Below, in pieces: positions 13,484-22,456 of a stretch of 64,000 nucleotides of DNA. The position numbers and the translations under genes are program-made. Source of the DNA: JAVBLP01 sp052034625. Its GTDB lineage: Bacteria > Elusimicrobiota > Endomicrobiia > Endomicrobiales > Endomicrobiaceae. A model generated the notes under the pieces. The model was not told the DNA's origin. It saw only the letters and a program-made list of their open reading frames with translations, and did not search any database. Position 1 is the stretch's first letter, and every line of letters starts with the position of its first letter. The stretch is from assembly GCA_052034625.1 (NCBI GenBank), contig JBPOII010000009.1:1-64000 (forward strand), given 5' to 3'.

Positions 13484-16357
13484 TTAAAATATTCCCAATA
13501 CGAAATCTCTTAGTTTTTCTTTTACTTTTGCTCCGGATGCTGCACCACGTGCTATAGCACTTGGAATACCGCCTTGTGAAGCCATCTCCAATGCCTGCCA
13601 TGACTGTGCATAGTTCCAGCCTGTGCCCTGCAACCATGAGTTTGCAGCGACATTTTGAGCTATCCACTGATTATCGGAGTCTACAGCTGCATTCGGATTT
13701 TCAATTGCAAGTTTTGTTACTTCATTAACTGTCTGCATGGTTTTTGCTATAGCTTTATCACCTGTTACAAAACCGCCGCCGTATGAAGTGTTCATTGTCA
13801 TTGTCATTTTTCCGTTTACTCTGCTAGCAGTAACATCACCCATAGTCATAATCTGCTGACCAAAGTTTGCAGCAATCTGTTTAACAGCGTCAACATCTGA
13901 AACACCGACATACAATGTTTCTCCTGCAGCCGGCTGGAATCCTACGCCGTCCATTACATTTATTGTATCTGCACCCATCTGCAAGAATATTTGTCCGCCA
14001 TTTGCCGCAATCAATGCCTCAATTTCAGCATTTGACATTCCTGCTATCTTTTCAGATATTGCAGCAGCTGCTTCTTCAGGGGTCATATTTTCAATACCTT
14101 CTATCTGAACACCCTTTATAGGACCACCGTCTGCACCTACAAAACCTTTGTTTTCACCAGTTACAATTGGATCTACATCTCTTGACGATGAAGTTGTTTC
14201 AACTCTATCAGTTGAACGAGATGTCTCAATCACATCTTCTTTAATAAGATCATTTTTCAATGTATGTTTTGCGCCTTCCATTGTAAATGCTGCCTGTCCA
14301 CGATCATTTACAGTTATGCTGAAAGAAAGTGTTTTCCTGTCAAATACTTTTACAGGAGTTCTTGATGTCGTAGTAGTTCTTATAGTAGTATCTGTTGTTG
14401 TTGTGTCTCTTCTCCAGCCCGGTCTCAATCTTTCACTGCTTGTTGAAGTTTCTCTATCAACTACAGATTCACTGGTTGATACACTTGTTTCACCAAGTTC
14501 TCTTTCAATTGCATTGTTTATGCTTACAGCAACATTTGCAACAGCAGAATAACCATTGTTGCAATATGTCATTGTCCACATCGCACGTTTTATATCATCG
14601 CCAACTTTTTGACGAGCTGCAGCTCTATTCTGCCATGCTTTCTCTCTTGCCTGAGACTGCTTTGTTCTGGCTTCAGCATAAATCTGAGCTTCAGGAGATA
14701 ATGCCTTTGCTGCCTCTGTTAATGCATCATCCTTCTTTTTATCTTTGTCGTCTGATTTATCTTCTTTTTTCTTCTCTTCTTCTTTTTTTCTATCATCAGC
14801 TTTTTTCTGTTCAGACAACTCATACTCGGCATTCCATTCACCTAAAGCAGCCTGATCTGCAGGGGAAAGAGCACTCCATATCTTGTCAGCATTTGCTTTT
14901 TGTTTTTCTTCTTCCGCTTTAGCTTCTTTTTCAGCTTCTTCCATCTTTTTCATTTCAACTTCTGCATTCAAGCCTAAGAAAGTTATTAATGTGTCATTAG
15001 TAAGGAATTCTGCCATCAAAGAATAGCTCGTAAAGTTGTACTTTTCATACAAGTTTTTCATTGTCTGCTCATCACCTGCTGTAGCTATATCATAATAAGC
15101 CTGTCTTATATCAGCTGCAGAGTAGCCTTCTCCTGCACCATTTGCAAGACTTACAGTACCTAAAGCTTTACCATAATCAAAAATAGTTTTTGATGTAGCA
15201 ACACCATTATAATAGTTTACTGTATGATCAAGCGTACCATTCTGATTATAGTTCCATTTTGCTGTTGTATAACCTTGTTCATTAGTTGAGAATGAAGGTC
15301 TTCCTGCTTCAAAATAAGTCTTTGTTTCATTTACGAGATCATGTACATAATTTCTTGATCCGTTTGAAGAATAAGTTACTCTTGACAATACATCACCTGC
15401 TGAATTTGTCGTATAAGACTCTCTTCCATAAGGATCAAAATAAGTAATATTGTGTGTTGGTTTAAAAGTAGCAGTTCCATCATGCTGTGCAGCTAATGCA
15501 ACTTCTCCGGGAGATACAGTTTCATTTGTTCTTTTGTTCTCAGTAATTCCATCCGGGCCCTCAATCTGTTCATAAGCAAGGTCAGATTTTGCTACTAAGA
15601 AACCTGCATCATTATAGATGAAACTAGAAAGCACTAAAGGATTGCCCGCAGCATCGCTCTGAGCAGACAATGTTACCTGAGGTCTGCCGTTTTCATAAAG
15701 AGTAACTGATGCACCGCCTGCTTCTACAAAATTAATTGATGCAGATTGATTTACACCTTTTTTAAGGCTATCCATCACAGCACCAAGCCACGATACTTTT
15801 GTATAAAGCGCATCTAAATTATTAACATCGCCTTCCATTTCATTTGTATCATTCTGCCCTGTTACGACATTCCCGTCCGCATCATATTCCAGTTTTCTGG
15901 TCTTAAGCATAGATTCGCTTGCACCCATGCTCATAAGGAAATTTTCTATTCCACCGGCCTCGCTTATTTTTATAAGGTCTTTATTGCCGCCGAAAAGGCT
16001 GAATCCTGTTAATGAGTAACTTCCATTACCGGGATTGTATCCGTATGTCGCCCTCACTCTTCCTTCATCAAAAACCGTAATAGCTCTGTTTGCATCAACA
16101 GTTGTTGTAATAATGCCTGCTACATAGTTAAATACTTGGGAAATACGACCAACTATTCTTTCAGCTTCTTTCCCAATAAATGAATCTTCTTTCGGTGTGA
16201 ACTTAATTGATTTAGGAGCAACTAGTTTACCGCTTGAACCATAACCTGATCCAACTTCTGATGCTTTTTCACTAATGTTTACTGAAAAAGCAAAGCTTGT
16301 GAATGATGACATCACAAGTGCTACTGCCAAGACATAAGACAAAATTTTTCTTTTCAT
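13484..16357 (-). CDS. Large exported YD-repeat-like protein with coiled coil
   Basis: From ATG 16357 (GGAGG 5 nt upstream) the protein has 957 residues and a clear signal peptide ending in SFAFS. An in-frame GTG at 16390 has an even better site (AAGGAGG, 5 nt) and would add 11 residues; both starts keep the signal peptide. The frame stays open further to 16462, without a good start there. The N-terminal half has YD-like elements (VFDEGRVRATYGYN, TYFEAGRPSFSTNEQGY). A highly charged Glu/Lys helix follows near 470-570, then a Ser/Thr/Arg-rich stretch, then a C-terminal part with several beta-like segments. No catalytic motif is seen. It ends in a strong terminator and is monocistronic. I infer a surface or periplasmic structural role. 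Confidence 0.75.
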   Translation of the reverse strand: MKRKILSYVLAVALVMSSFTSFAFSVNISEKASEVGSGYGSSGKLVAPKSIKFTPKEDSFIGKEAERIVGRISQVFNYVAGIITTTVDANRAITVFDEGRVRATYGYNPGNGSYSLTGFSLFGGNKDLIKISEAGGIENFLMSMGASESMLKTRKLEYDADGNVVTGQNDTNEMEGDVNNLDALYTKVSWLGAVMDSLKKGVNQSASINFVEAGGASVTLYENGRPQVTLSAQSDAAGNPLVLSSFIYNDAGFLVAKSDLAYEQIEGPDGITENKRTNETVSPGEVALAAQHDGTATFKPTHNITYFDPYGRESYTTNSAGDVLSRVTYSSNGSRNYVHDLVNETKTYFEAGRPSFSTNEQGYTTAKWNYNQNGTLDHTVNYYNGVATSKTIFDYGKALGTVSLANGAGEGYSAADIRQAYYDIATAGDEQTMKNLYEKYNFTSYSLMAEFLTNDTLITFLGLNAEVEMKKMEEAEKEAKAEEEKQKANADKIWSALSPADQAALGEWNAEYELSEQKKADDRKKEEEKKKEDKSDDKDKKKDDALTEAAKALSPEAQIYAEARTKQSQAREKAWQNRAAARQKVGDDIKRAMWTMTYCNNGYSAVANVAVSINNAIERELGETSVSTSESVVDRETSTSSERLRPGWRRDTTTTDTTIRTTTTSRTPVKVFDRKTLSFSITVNDRGQAAFTMEGAKHTLKNDLIKEDVIETSRSTDRVETTSSSRDVDPIVTGENKGFVGADGGPIKGVQIEGIENMTPEEAAAAISEKIAGMSNAEIEALIAANGGQIFLQMGADTINVMDGVGFQPAAGETLYVGVSDVDAVKQIAANFGQQIMTMGDVTASRVNGKMTMTMNTSYGGGFVTGDKAIAKTMQTVNEVTKLAIENPNAAVDSDNQWIAQNVAANSWLQGTGWNYAQSWQALEMASQGGIPSAIARGAASGAKVKEKLRDFVLGIF

Positions 16358-16557
16358 GACACCCTCCATTTTTATTTTGTTGTACTTCACACATACCTCC
16401 TTTTTTATATTTTGCGCCAACTTTATTATACGAACATACTCAAAAAAAACATTAAACTTCATGTGAAATATTTGTAAAAATAGTTTTTTCCCTTTTTCCC
16501 GATTTTGCCGCTTGTCTACATTATATATAGTAGATATAGCTTAAAATAACAATAATT

Positions 16558-16911
16558 TTACCTTATAATGACTATTTTCCCGGATTTAGTGCCGGCTGAC
16601 TTAATAACCCATATATATATTCCGCTCCCTATATATTCATGCCTGTCATTTCTGCCATTCCATCTTTCAAGGCGTGTTCCGACCCATTCAATCTTACGGA
16701 CAAGCTCGCCTGTTGAATTATATATATATATAGTACCGTCATCCTCGGGTAAATTATCAAAATGTATCCAGCCTGCCTCAGCCAAACTGCCGTGTAAATC
16801 GCCTTCTTTCTTACTGTCAGGGATCCATGGATTTGGATATACATCAACAGCAAAAAGCTGTACTGAAAAGAGAGTTATTATAAAAAGCAATGCTGATATT
16901 TTCTTTATCAT
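16558..16911 (-). CDS. Exported FlgD-type Ig-like domain protein
   Basis: A signal peptide (1-21, ending LFA) is followed by a single Ig-like domain of the FlgD/T9SS-tail style: YPNPW near residue 25, DDGTIYIYNSTGELVRKIEW, then WNGRND, SGIYIWVI and GKIVIIR at the C-terminus. This is the beta-sandwich usually found as the last domain of much larger exported proteins. Here it stands alone at 117 residues. Its start overlaps the PorV-TPR gene by 4 nt (ATGA), so it is the last gene of that run. The neighbourhood supports a role with the PorV-like barrel, but I see no gliding or T9SS core genes here. Confidence 0.75.
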   Translation of the reverse strand: MIKKISALLFIITLFSVQLFAVDVYPNPWIPDSKKEGDLHGSLAEAGWIHFDNLPEDDGTIYIYNSTGELVRKIEWVGTRLERWNGRNDRHEYIGSGIYIWVIKSAGTKSGKIVIIR

Positions 16912-19061
16912 TGAATTTTCTCCAATGCTCTTTTAGCTTCTGTTTTATTAGGTCTATAATATAGAGATTTCTTTAAGCATTCCCTTGCTTTCTCAAAATC
17001 GCTTCTGCTGTAATAAGACATGCCTTCCTCATAATATTTTTGCGCAAGTTCTCCGCTTATCCTGTCATATTCAAAAGCAGCAGATGTATTGTTTGGATTA
17101 TAGCTTAAAGACAGCTTATACTCTTTTGCAGCACCTTCAAAATCATTTTTTCTAAAGAGTTCAAAACCTCTTCTATAATGTTGTTCTGAAAGGTCATAAC
17201 TTATCTTAGATATATATGTCTGGGTATTTTTTGAATATTCTTCAAATTCATATTTATCCGCTATTTCCTTGCTTCTCTTAAAATATTTAACTGCCTCGGC
17301 AAGTCTGTTCTTTTCATAATATTTAAGAGCTGTTTCAAAATTACGTGCAAGTTCTCCCCTGACTTTATCCTGAGCGGCAGCAACTTTTGAAGCTCTTTCA
17401 TATTCTGTTATTTCCTGTATATTTTTTTCGGCGCGGGCTATAAGATCCTGCGCATCTCTTCTATGCGGAGCTGCTATAACAATAGCTTCAAAATACCTTA
17501 TAGCTTCTTGGAATTTGCCCTGATTGAACAAGTCCATACCGCGGCTGTACATTTCAGCCACTTTATCGGCAGCTATCTTTGAAAGCTGATTATCAATATT
17601 TACTATACCGTCTTTTGCCGGCTGATTTTCAGGATCAATATCAAGTATATAGCCCAAAGATTCTTTTGCCCTGACAAGCTCGCCCTTTTTATAAAATCTG
17701 TCTGATCTGTTCCAAAGATACTCTATTCTATCTTTATTTTTCTGTCTTTCTCTTTCAATGGATACTATATTTGTATATTCATCAACCTTTTCAACACCTG
17801 TTTTTGCCAATGAATTTTCAGGATCAAGTTCTAAGATCTTATTAAAATAATTTGACGCTGCAACGGCATCACCTCTATCAATAGCTTTATTTGCGCGTCT
17901 CATATATTTATTCACTCTTCTGGCATTATAAATATCTATGTCCGAAAGTTCATCAATTATCCTTTGTAAATAACGCTGCGAAGGCCTGTGCTCAGGGTAA
18001 ACGGAGAGTATTTCGTCAAATTTCTGCCTTGCTGCAATATAATCTTTTCTATGATAAAGTTCAGCAGCTTCTCTGAAATGATTCTGCATATAATAATCGT
18101 AAGCGGCTTTCTGATTGGAAAAATCTCCTATAGCAAAACTAAGATTAAAATTATGTGTGCCATTCAATTTATCGGAAGGAGTATAAGAGTAATCAAGCAT
18201 AAAACTCTGGAATTCCAAACCGAAGCCCATGCGAAAATCAGTATTTAAAGATTCTTCTGCAAGTTTTACACCGCCTCTTAAAGTCAAAAAATAAACCGGA
18301 GTTATTGAAGCACCTACAGAAAAATAATTGCTCGAATAAGACTGTACATTGAAATCCAATGCTACTTTCAGGTCATTAAAGTTTTTTTCCTGATAAGCAA
18401 GCCCTACGGCAAAAGTCTGCGGGAGAGGATTGGACTCTTTAACAAATTTCAAGTCTGTGCCGAGATTTCTATATGCCATAGCAAAAGAAAAGTTATCTAT
18501 ACTTGGAATGGTAAGAATACCGCCGAAATCCATGGCAAAAGCTTCTGCATTATAATCACCCAGATTTGATCTGAGTGCTTTTATATTTATGCCGAAACCT
18601 CCATAAATGACTTCAAGAGGGATTGTCCTTTTTATGTCTAAAGAATAGTTCAAAATAAAGGCTATATCAGAACTGTCATTCATCTTAATTTTGTTATTTT
18701 TTATATCCCTATAATCTATATCGCCGTAACCGGTATATATAAATGATAAACCGAATTTACCTATCAATGTAGGAAATTGTGCACCTATATAATTATATTG
18801 AATATCGGCAAAAAGAGAAGAATTGCTTACAGATGCCACTATTCTGTAATTTGAAAGCGTTGCGGCAGGATTCAGTATTGAAGCAATGGGTTTTTCAGAA
18901 GTTAAAGCAACACCGGCATCTCCCATAGCACCGGTAGCCGGATCAGGATTATAAAATAAAATCTGTCCGGATGTAATGCCTGCATCGGCAAAAAGACAAG
19001 CAGCCTGAATAGCTAAAAAAAACAAAGCTGCAAAAATCGAAATAAGTTTATTCTTTTTCAT
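16908..19061 (-). CDS. PorV/PorQ-like outer-membrane barrel fused to TPR domain
   Basis: After a signal peptide (1-24) comes the hallmark PorV/PorQ family opening (NPDPATGAMGDAGVALTSEKPIASILNPA), then a beta-barrel of about 300 residues with alternating aromatic strands. From about residue 330 to 717 there are TPR-like helical repeats (AAELYHRKDYIAARQKFDEIL, AIDRGDAVAASNYFNKILELDPEN, ARECLKKSLYYRPNKTEAKRAL). The barrel would sit in the outer membrane with the TPRs in the periplasm. The start overlaps the sigma-factor gene by 14 nt. Placement directly behind a kinase, regulator and sigma factor is unusual and suggests the barrel or its cargo is part of a regulated envelope function. Confidence 0.8.
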   Translation of the reverse strand: MKKNKLISIFAALFFLAIQAACLFADAGITSGQILFYNPDPATGAMGDAGVALTSEKPIASILNPAATLSNYRIVASVSNSSLFADIQYNYIGAQFPTLIGKFGLSFIYTGYGDIDYRDIKNNKIKMNDSSDIAFILNYSLDIKRTIPLEVIYGGFGINIKALRSNLGDYNAEAFAMDFGGILTIPSIDNFSFAMAYRNLGTDLKFVKESNPLPQTFAVGLAYQEKNFNDLKVALDFNVQSYSSNYFSVGASITPVYFLTLRGGVKLAEESLNTDFRMGFGLEFQSFMLDYSYTPSDKLNGTHNFNLSFAIGDFSNQKAAYDYYMQNHFREAAELYHRKDYIAARQKFDEILSVYPEHRPSQRYLQRIIDELSDIDIYNARRVNKYMRRANKAIDRGDAVAASNYFNKILELDPENSLAKTGVEKVDEYTNIVSIERERQKNKDRIEYLWNRSDRFYKKGELVRAKESLGYILDIDPENQPAKDGIVNIDNQLSKIAADKVAEMYSRGMDLFNQGKFQEAIRYFEAIVIAAPHRRDAQDLIARAEKNIQEITEYERASKVAAAQDKVRGELARNFETALKYYEKNRLAEAVKYFKRSKEIADKYEFEEYSKNTQTYISKISYDLSEQHYRRGFELFRKNDFEGAAKEYKLSLSYNPNNTSAAFEYDRISGELAQKYYEEGMSYYSRSDFEKARECLKKSLYYRPNKTEAKRALEKIQ

Positions 19062-19851
19062 CTATAGTTTCTATCATCCCTTTTAATTTTGCTAAAGCGG
19101 ACTGTTCCAGATCCTTTACCTTTGCAGGTGAAATATTAAGTTTATCGGCTATATCTTTCATTGATACTTTATCACCGGAGTATCCATTAAGAGAAAACCT
19201 GTAAGACAAAACAGCCTGTTCTTTATCTGAAAGTTTTGACATCATATCTGCAAGCATAGCACTTTCAGAGTTCCTTGTTACCTCATCGAAAACATCAGGC
19301 TCGGATTTATCTTCAATTGACTCTGAAAAACTTCTTGCTTGTTCGCCATTATCATACTCTTTGTCCAAAGATATTGCATTTGTAATATTTGCGTCTACAA
19401 GAATATCCGAAACTTCTGAAGGCTCTATAGAAAGAATTTCGGCTATTTCATCAATCGGTATTTCTTTGCCTTGTTTTGCTTCTTCTTCAATAATCCGCTT
19501 TATAAGAGAAAATTTCTTTCTTACATTTTGCGGCATCTTTATGACACTTAAATTCTTTGAGATATGATCCTGTATCTTTTTTACTATCCAAAACCACGCA
19601 TATGTTGAAAAAGCAGTTTTTTTATCTTTTTTATACTTAGTCGATGCCTCCAGAAGTCCTATCTTACCTGCTGCAACAAGGTCTTCTATATATATCTGCG
19701 GAAAAAAATTATTGTATCTTTTAGCAATTACAAAAACAAGGGGCGTATATTTTTCAATATCCGCTCCGTTTTGTGCATCGTTTACATTATTTCTTTTTTT
19801 CTTGCTTATTTGACGGGACAAATTTAAAACCCCTTCCGAAGACCGTCTCAA
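19048..19851 (-). CDS. Sigma-70 family RNA polymerase sigma factor
   Basis: Region 2 (about 30-105) shows LVAAGKIGLLEASTKYKKD and FSTYAWFWIVKKIQDHI, the core-binding and -10 melting segments. Region 3 follows (FSLIKRIIEEEAKQGKEIPIDEIAEIL), and region 4 (about 200-262) has a helix-turn-helix (SMKDIADKLNISPAKVKDLEQSALAKL). There is no region 1.1, so it is an alternative sigma of the RpoD/FliA/SigB size class. The start is uncertain: TTG 19851 (65-nt overlap with the regulator gene) or TTG 19821 after AAGGGG. Either way translation is coupled to the response regulator. Confidence 0.85.
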   Translation of the reverse strand: MRRSSEGVLNLSRQISKKKRNNVNDAQNGADIEKYTPLVFVIAKRYNNFFPQIYIEDLVAAGKIGLLEASTKYKKDKKTAFSTYAWFWIVKKIQDHISKNLSVIKMPQNVRKKFSLIKRIIEEEAKQGKEIPIDEIAEILSIEPSEVSDILVDANITNAISLDKEYDNGEQARSFSESIEDKSEPDVFDEVTRNSESAMLADMMSKLSDKEQAVLSYRFSLNGYSGDKVSMKDIADKLNISPAKVKDLEQSALAKLKGMIETIDEKE

Positions 19852-20491
19852 TCTTTTTTCCCCACGGACCGAGGGCCTGTCTTAAATTCTTTATATGTGT
19901 GTCTATTGTTCTTGTAGTAACAGCAACATTATAATCAAAAACATTTTCAAGTATACGGTCCCTGTTCAATACGAAATTCGGTTTTAGTAAAAATGTATGT
20001 AATAAATCAAATTCTTTAGGGCGTAAAACCACTTCTTTATTATTTAGTGTTACAGTTCTTGAATCAAGATTCATTATAAGCCCGTCACATTCAATAATAT
20101 TGGATTCTTCTTGGCGATTTGCCCTTCTTAAGAGAGATTTAATTCTTGCCACTAGTTCTTTATTGCTGAAAGGTTTTGTTATATAGTCATCAGCTCCGGC
20201 ACTAAAACCTATGAGCTTATCGGTTTCAGTAGATTCAACTGTAAGCATTATTATCGGGAGATTTTTTGTTTCTGGTGTTTCTCTGAGAACTCTGCAAAGC
20301 TCTACACCGCCTAACAGCGGCATTTTTACATCTAAAATGGCAAGATCCGGCTGAGATTTCAGTATTCTTTTATATCCTTCTTCAGTATCCTGGCAGGCAA
20401 TAACTTTATAGTTTTCATGTTCGAGCAAATCTTTAACAAGGCTTCTTATATTATCATCGTCGTCAACTATCACGATTTTATAATCTATCAT
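19787..20491 (-). CDS. OmpR/PhoB-family response regulator
   Basis: The receiver domain (1-122) has the acidic pair D10/D11, phospho-acceptor D54 (LAILDVKMP), T84 and K106 (ITKPF). A winged-helix DNA-binding domain follows (about 133-230; RPKEFDLLHTFLLKP, RTIDTHIKNLRQAL, GRGFKF). The gene lies directly downstream of the histidine kinase (68-nt gap) and overlaps the sigma-factor gene, so the three make one signalling unit. The upstream ATG has GAGG 8 nt before it (CGGCGAGGTATTAAATG). All catalytic residues are present. Confidence 0.92.
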   Translation of the reverse strand: MIDYKIVIVDDDDNIRSLVKDLLEHENYKVIACQDTEEGYKRILKSQPDLAILDVKMPLLGGVELCRVLRETPETKNLPIIMLTVESTETDKLIGFSAGADDYITKPFSNKELVARIKSLLRRANRQEESNIIECDGLIMNLDSRTVTLNNKEVVLRPKEFDLLHTFLLKPNFVLNRDRILENVFDYNVAVTTRTIDTHIKNLRQALGPWGKKIETVFGRGFKFVPSNKQEKKK

Positions 20492-20559
20492 TTAATACCT
20501 CGCCGATTATTATATTCTATAAAGATAAATATAGCCGTTTTATTCTTTTTTGCACATAC

Positions 20560-21984
20560 TTATGTTTTTATTGGCAGGACAAACTTAAAAGTAGTTCCTT
20601 TGCCGAGCTCGCCTTCAGCCCATATACGTCCATGATGAAGTTTAATTATTTCGTATACTATAGAAAGTCCAAGACCGGTTCCTTTCGGTTTTTTGAATTC
20701 TCCTTCTTTTACCTGATAAAATTCTTTAAATATTTTATCGGCATCGCTTTGCATAATACCTACTCCGGTATCAGCTACCCAAACTTCAACATACTCATTA
20801 CCATAACTTGGAGAAACCATGCATCTAATAGTTATTCTGTCGTTTTCACGCGTAAATTTAAGTGCATTACCGAGAAGATTTGTTATTACCTGCTTTATTT
20901 TTTCGGAATCTCCGTAAACAAGAGGAAGTGCAGGAGCTATATTATATGCAAGAGTTTTTTTCTGTGCTACGGCAAGAGATTCAAAAAGCTGGCAGATCTC
21001 TTTTACTACCTCGCCTAAAGGCACAGAAGTTGCTTTCATTTCAAATTTTCCTGCTTTCATTTTAGCAAGATCAAGAATATTATTAATAAAATTAGTAAGC
21101 CTAAGTGATGCATCTTTAATTATCTTAAGCCCCCTAAGCTGCTCATCAGGCGGATAATTTTTATTGACCCCTTCTATCAGTAAATCACAATATCCGTCAA
21201 TAGCTGCAAGAGGTGATCTTAATTCGTGCGAAACGCTCGAAACAAAGCCGTCCTTTAGTTTATCAGTTTCTTTCACCTGTACAATCATTTCATTGAATGT
21301 TTTAGCAAGAAGGCCTATTTCATCGCCGCGTTTCACATCTACTTTGACATCCATTTCGCCTTGTCCTATTTTTTTTGCGGCTTGAGCAAGAAGCCGTATA
21401 GGTTTGATCAGCTGGCCTGCCATAAAATTAGCTGCAAGAATACCGAAAATAAGAGCTATCAGAGCCAATAGCTTGATTTTCTGGGATATAATGGAAATCC
21501 CTTTCTGTATCATAGAATCCATATGATCTTGTGAAAAACCTACCACAAGCGTTCCTAAATACTTGTCTCCGAACATAATAGGAGAAGCATATTCATAAAT
21601 ATTTTCTCCGATAAGAGACTCATACATATCGGTTGTAGGAGTATATGCTCTTTTTGCCCTTGCATTGAATGCAGAAGCTATATTACTGTCATCATCTCTT
21701 GCACTGGAAATTATCCCATATCCGGAAACATAAGATGCATAAACTATTGCCGGCTTATGAATAGAAACTACTGAATCAATAATGCTTCTTATCTGGTCTT
21801 CTTCATTAGATTTAACCGCTTTCTCACAGGTATGAAAAAACACTTTAAATGTCTGATCTCTGGTATCTTCAAACTGAAGAGTCAGAAAATTCTTTTGTGC
21901 TGTGTATATAGTGTATGATACAAAGGCGATAACGAGTAATAAAAGAATTGAAATTGAAAATGTGAACTTAAGTCTTAAGTTCAT
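20560..21984 (-). CDS. Membrane sensor histidine kinase
   Basis: Membrane segments at about 5-26 and 171-192 flank an extracytoplasmic sensor region of roughly 145 residues, probably a single or double Cache-like fold. A HAMP linker follows (about 193-245), then HisKA with the phospho-acceptor in SVSHELRSPL (H253 from ATG 21984), then the HATPase domain with the N-box (QVITNLLGNALKF), DTGVGI and GTGLGLSIV. The frame extends 6 bases to a TTG, but ATG 21984, with a weak AGG before it, is more likely. A hairpin separates it from the upstream small membrane protein gene. Its cognate regulator is the next gene. Confidence 0.92.
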   Translation of the reverse strand: MNLRLKFTFSISILLLLVIAFVSYTIYTAQKNFLTLQFEDTRDQTFKVFFHTCEKAVKSNEEDQIRSIIDSVVSIHKPAIVYASYVSGYGIISSARDDDSNIASAFNARAKRAYTPTTDMYESLIGENIYEYASPIMFGDKYLGTLVVGFSQDHMDSMIQKGISIISQKIKLLALIALIFGILAANFMAGQLIKPIRLLAQAAKKIGQGEMDVKVDVKRGDEIGLLAKTFNEMIVQVKETDKLKDGFVSSVSHELRSPLAAIDGYCDLLIEGVNKNYPPDEQLRGLKIIKDASLRLTNFINNILDLAKMKAGKFEMKATSVPLGEVVKEICQLFESLAVAQKKTLAYNIAPALPLVYGDSEKIKQVITNLLGNALKFTRENDRITIRCMVSPSYGNEYVEVWVADTGVGIMQSDADKIFKEFYQVKEGEFKKPKGTGLGLSIVYEIIKLHHGRIWAEGELGKGTTFKFVLPIKT

Positions 21985-22026
21985 GGGCAAACCTGTTAAT
22001 AGTATTATTTTTTGGCTGGATATAAT

Positions 22027-22064
22027 CAGTCTGCCGGATTAAATTATTTTTATCCGGCAGACTG
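22027..22064 (-). terminator. Inverted repeat, probable terminator or attenuator
   Basis: CAGTCTGCCGGAT (22027-22039) pairs perfectly with ATCCGGCAGACTG (22052-22064), a 13-bp stem with a 12-nt loop. It follows the stop of the 95-residue membrane protein. The T tract on the minus strand is poor (ATTATAT), so partial read-through into the histidine kinase operon is possible. Confidence 0.65.
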
Positions 22065-22077
22065 AATATTTTGTTAA

Positions 22078-22365
22078 TTATTCTTTTGGCTCAAGAGAAA
22101 TTACTACGCCTGAACCCATTTTTTCTGCAATAAAGTTGTAAAGAAAAGCTACAACTATTGCACCAATCGACATGATCAATGCGTAGAGAATTACAAACAC
22201 GAGCAATGAAGCAAATCTCAAACCTACTCCAAGACCTGCTGCCAAGTCAGTAGGAGTAATGAAAAATGTAAAAATACCTATAAGAACTCCCATGATTGCA
22301 AACACGATCGGAAAAACTTTAATTACTGACATGATCTGAACTTTTCTGACATCATAAAGTGACAT
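22078..22365 (-). CDS. Small membrane protein (DUF3566-like pattern)
   Basis: The 95-residue protein has two long membrane segments (about 13-37 and 48-76) and ends in an FLYNFIAEKMGSGVVISLE segment. The arrangement (short polar start, two TMs, then LYN and a Gly-rich turn) resembles the DUF3566 transmembrane family; this is a pattern-level match only. It has a strong ribosome site (GGAGGG) and a full-consensus promoter (22421-22449), so expression should be high. Its function is unknown. Confidence 0.75.
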   Translation of the reverse strand: MSLYDVRKVQIMSVIKVFPIVFAIMGVLIGIFTFFITPTDLAAGLGVGLRFASLLVFVILYALIMSIGAIVVAFLYNFIAEKMGSGVVISLEPKE

Positions 22366-22420
22366 TTAAGCCCTCCTAGATTTTTTTTACTTCTTATTTT
22401 TATTATATAACTCTGATGTG

Positions 22421-22449
22421 ATTATAACAGAGTTAAAATTTGTTGTCAA
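22421..22449 (-). promoter_or_regulatory. Perfect-consensus sigma-70 promoter
   Basis: On the minus strand TTGACA (22444-22449) and TATAAT (22421-22426) are exactly 17 nt apart, matching consensus at all twelve positions. It drives the 95-residue membrane protein with a leader of about 49 nt, and by read-through could feed the kinase-regulator-sigma run. Confidence 0.9.
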
Positions 22450-22456
22450 CAATATT

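Noticed and set aside
13915..14922. Plus-strand frames of 68-175 codons opposite the 957-residue gene
   Set aside because: Shadow frames: Ser/Leu/His-rich composition and no ribosome site. The minus strand has a signal peptide, strong ribosome site and terminator.
16240..16396. Short out-of-frame plus-one open frame of about 39 codons starting at the AAGGAGGT near 16396
   Set aside because: The ATG is only 1 nt from the ribosome site, and the frame overlaps the signal peptide coding of the large gene. The in-frame GTG fits the same site at the normal distance.
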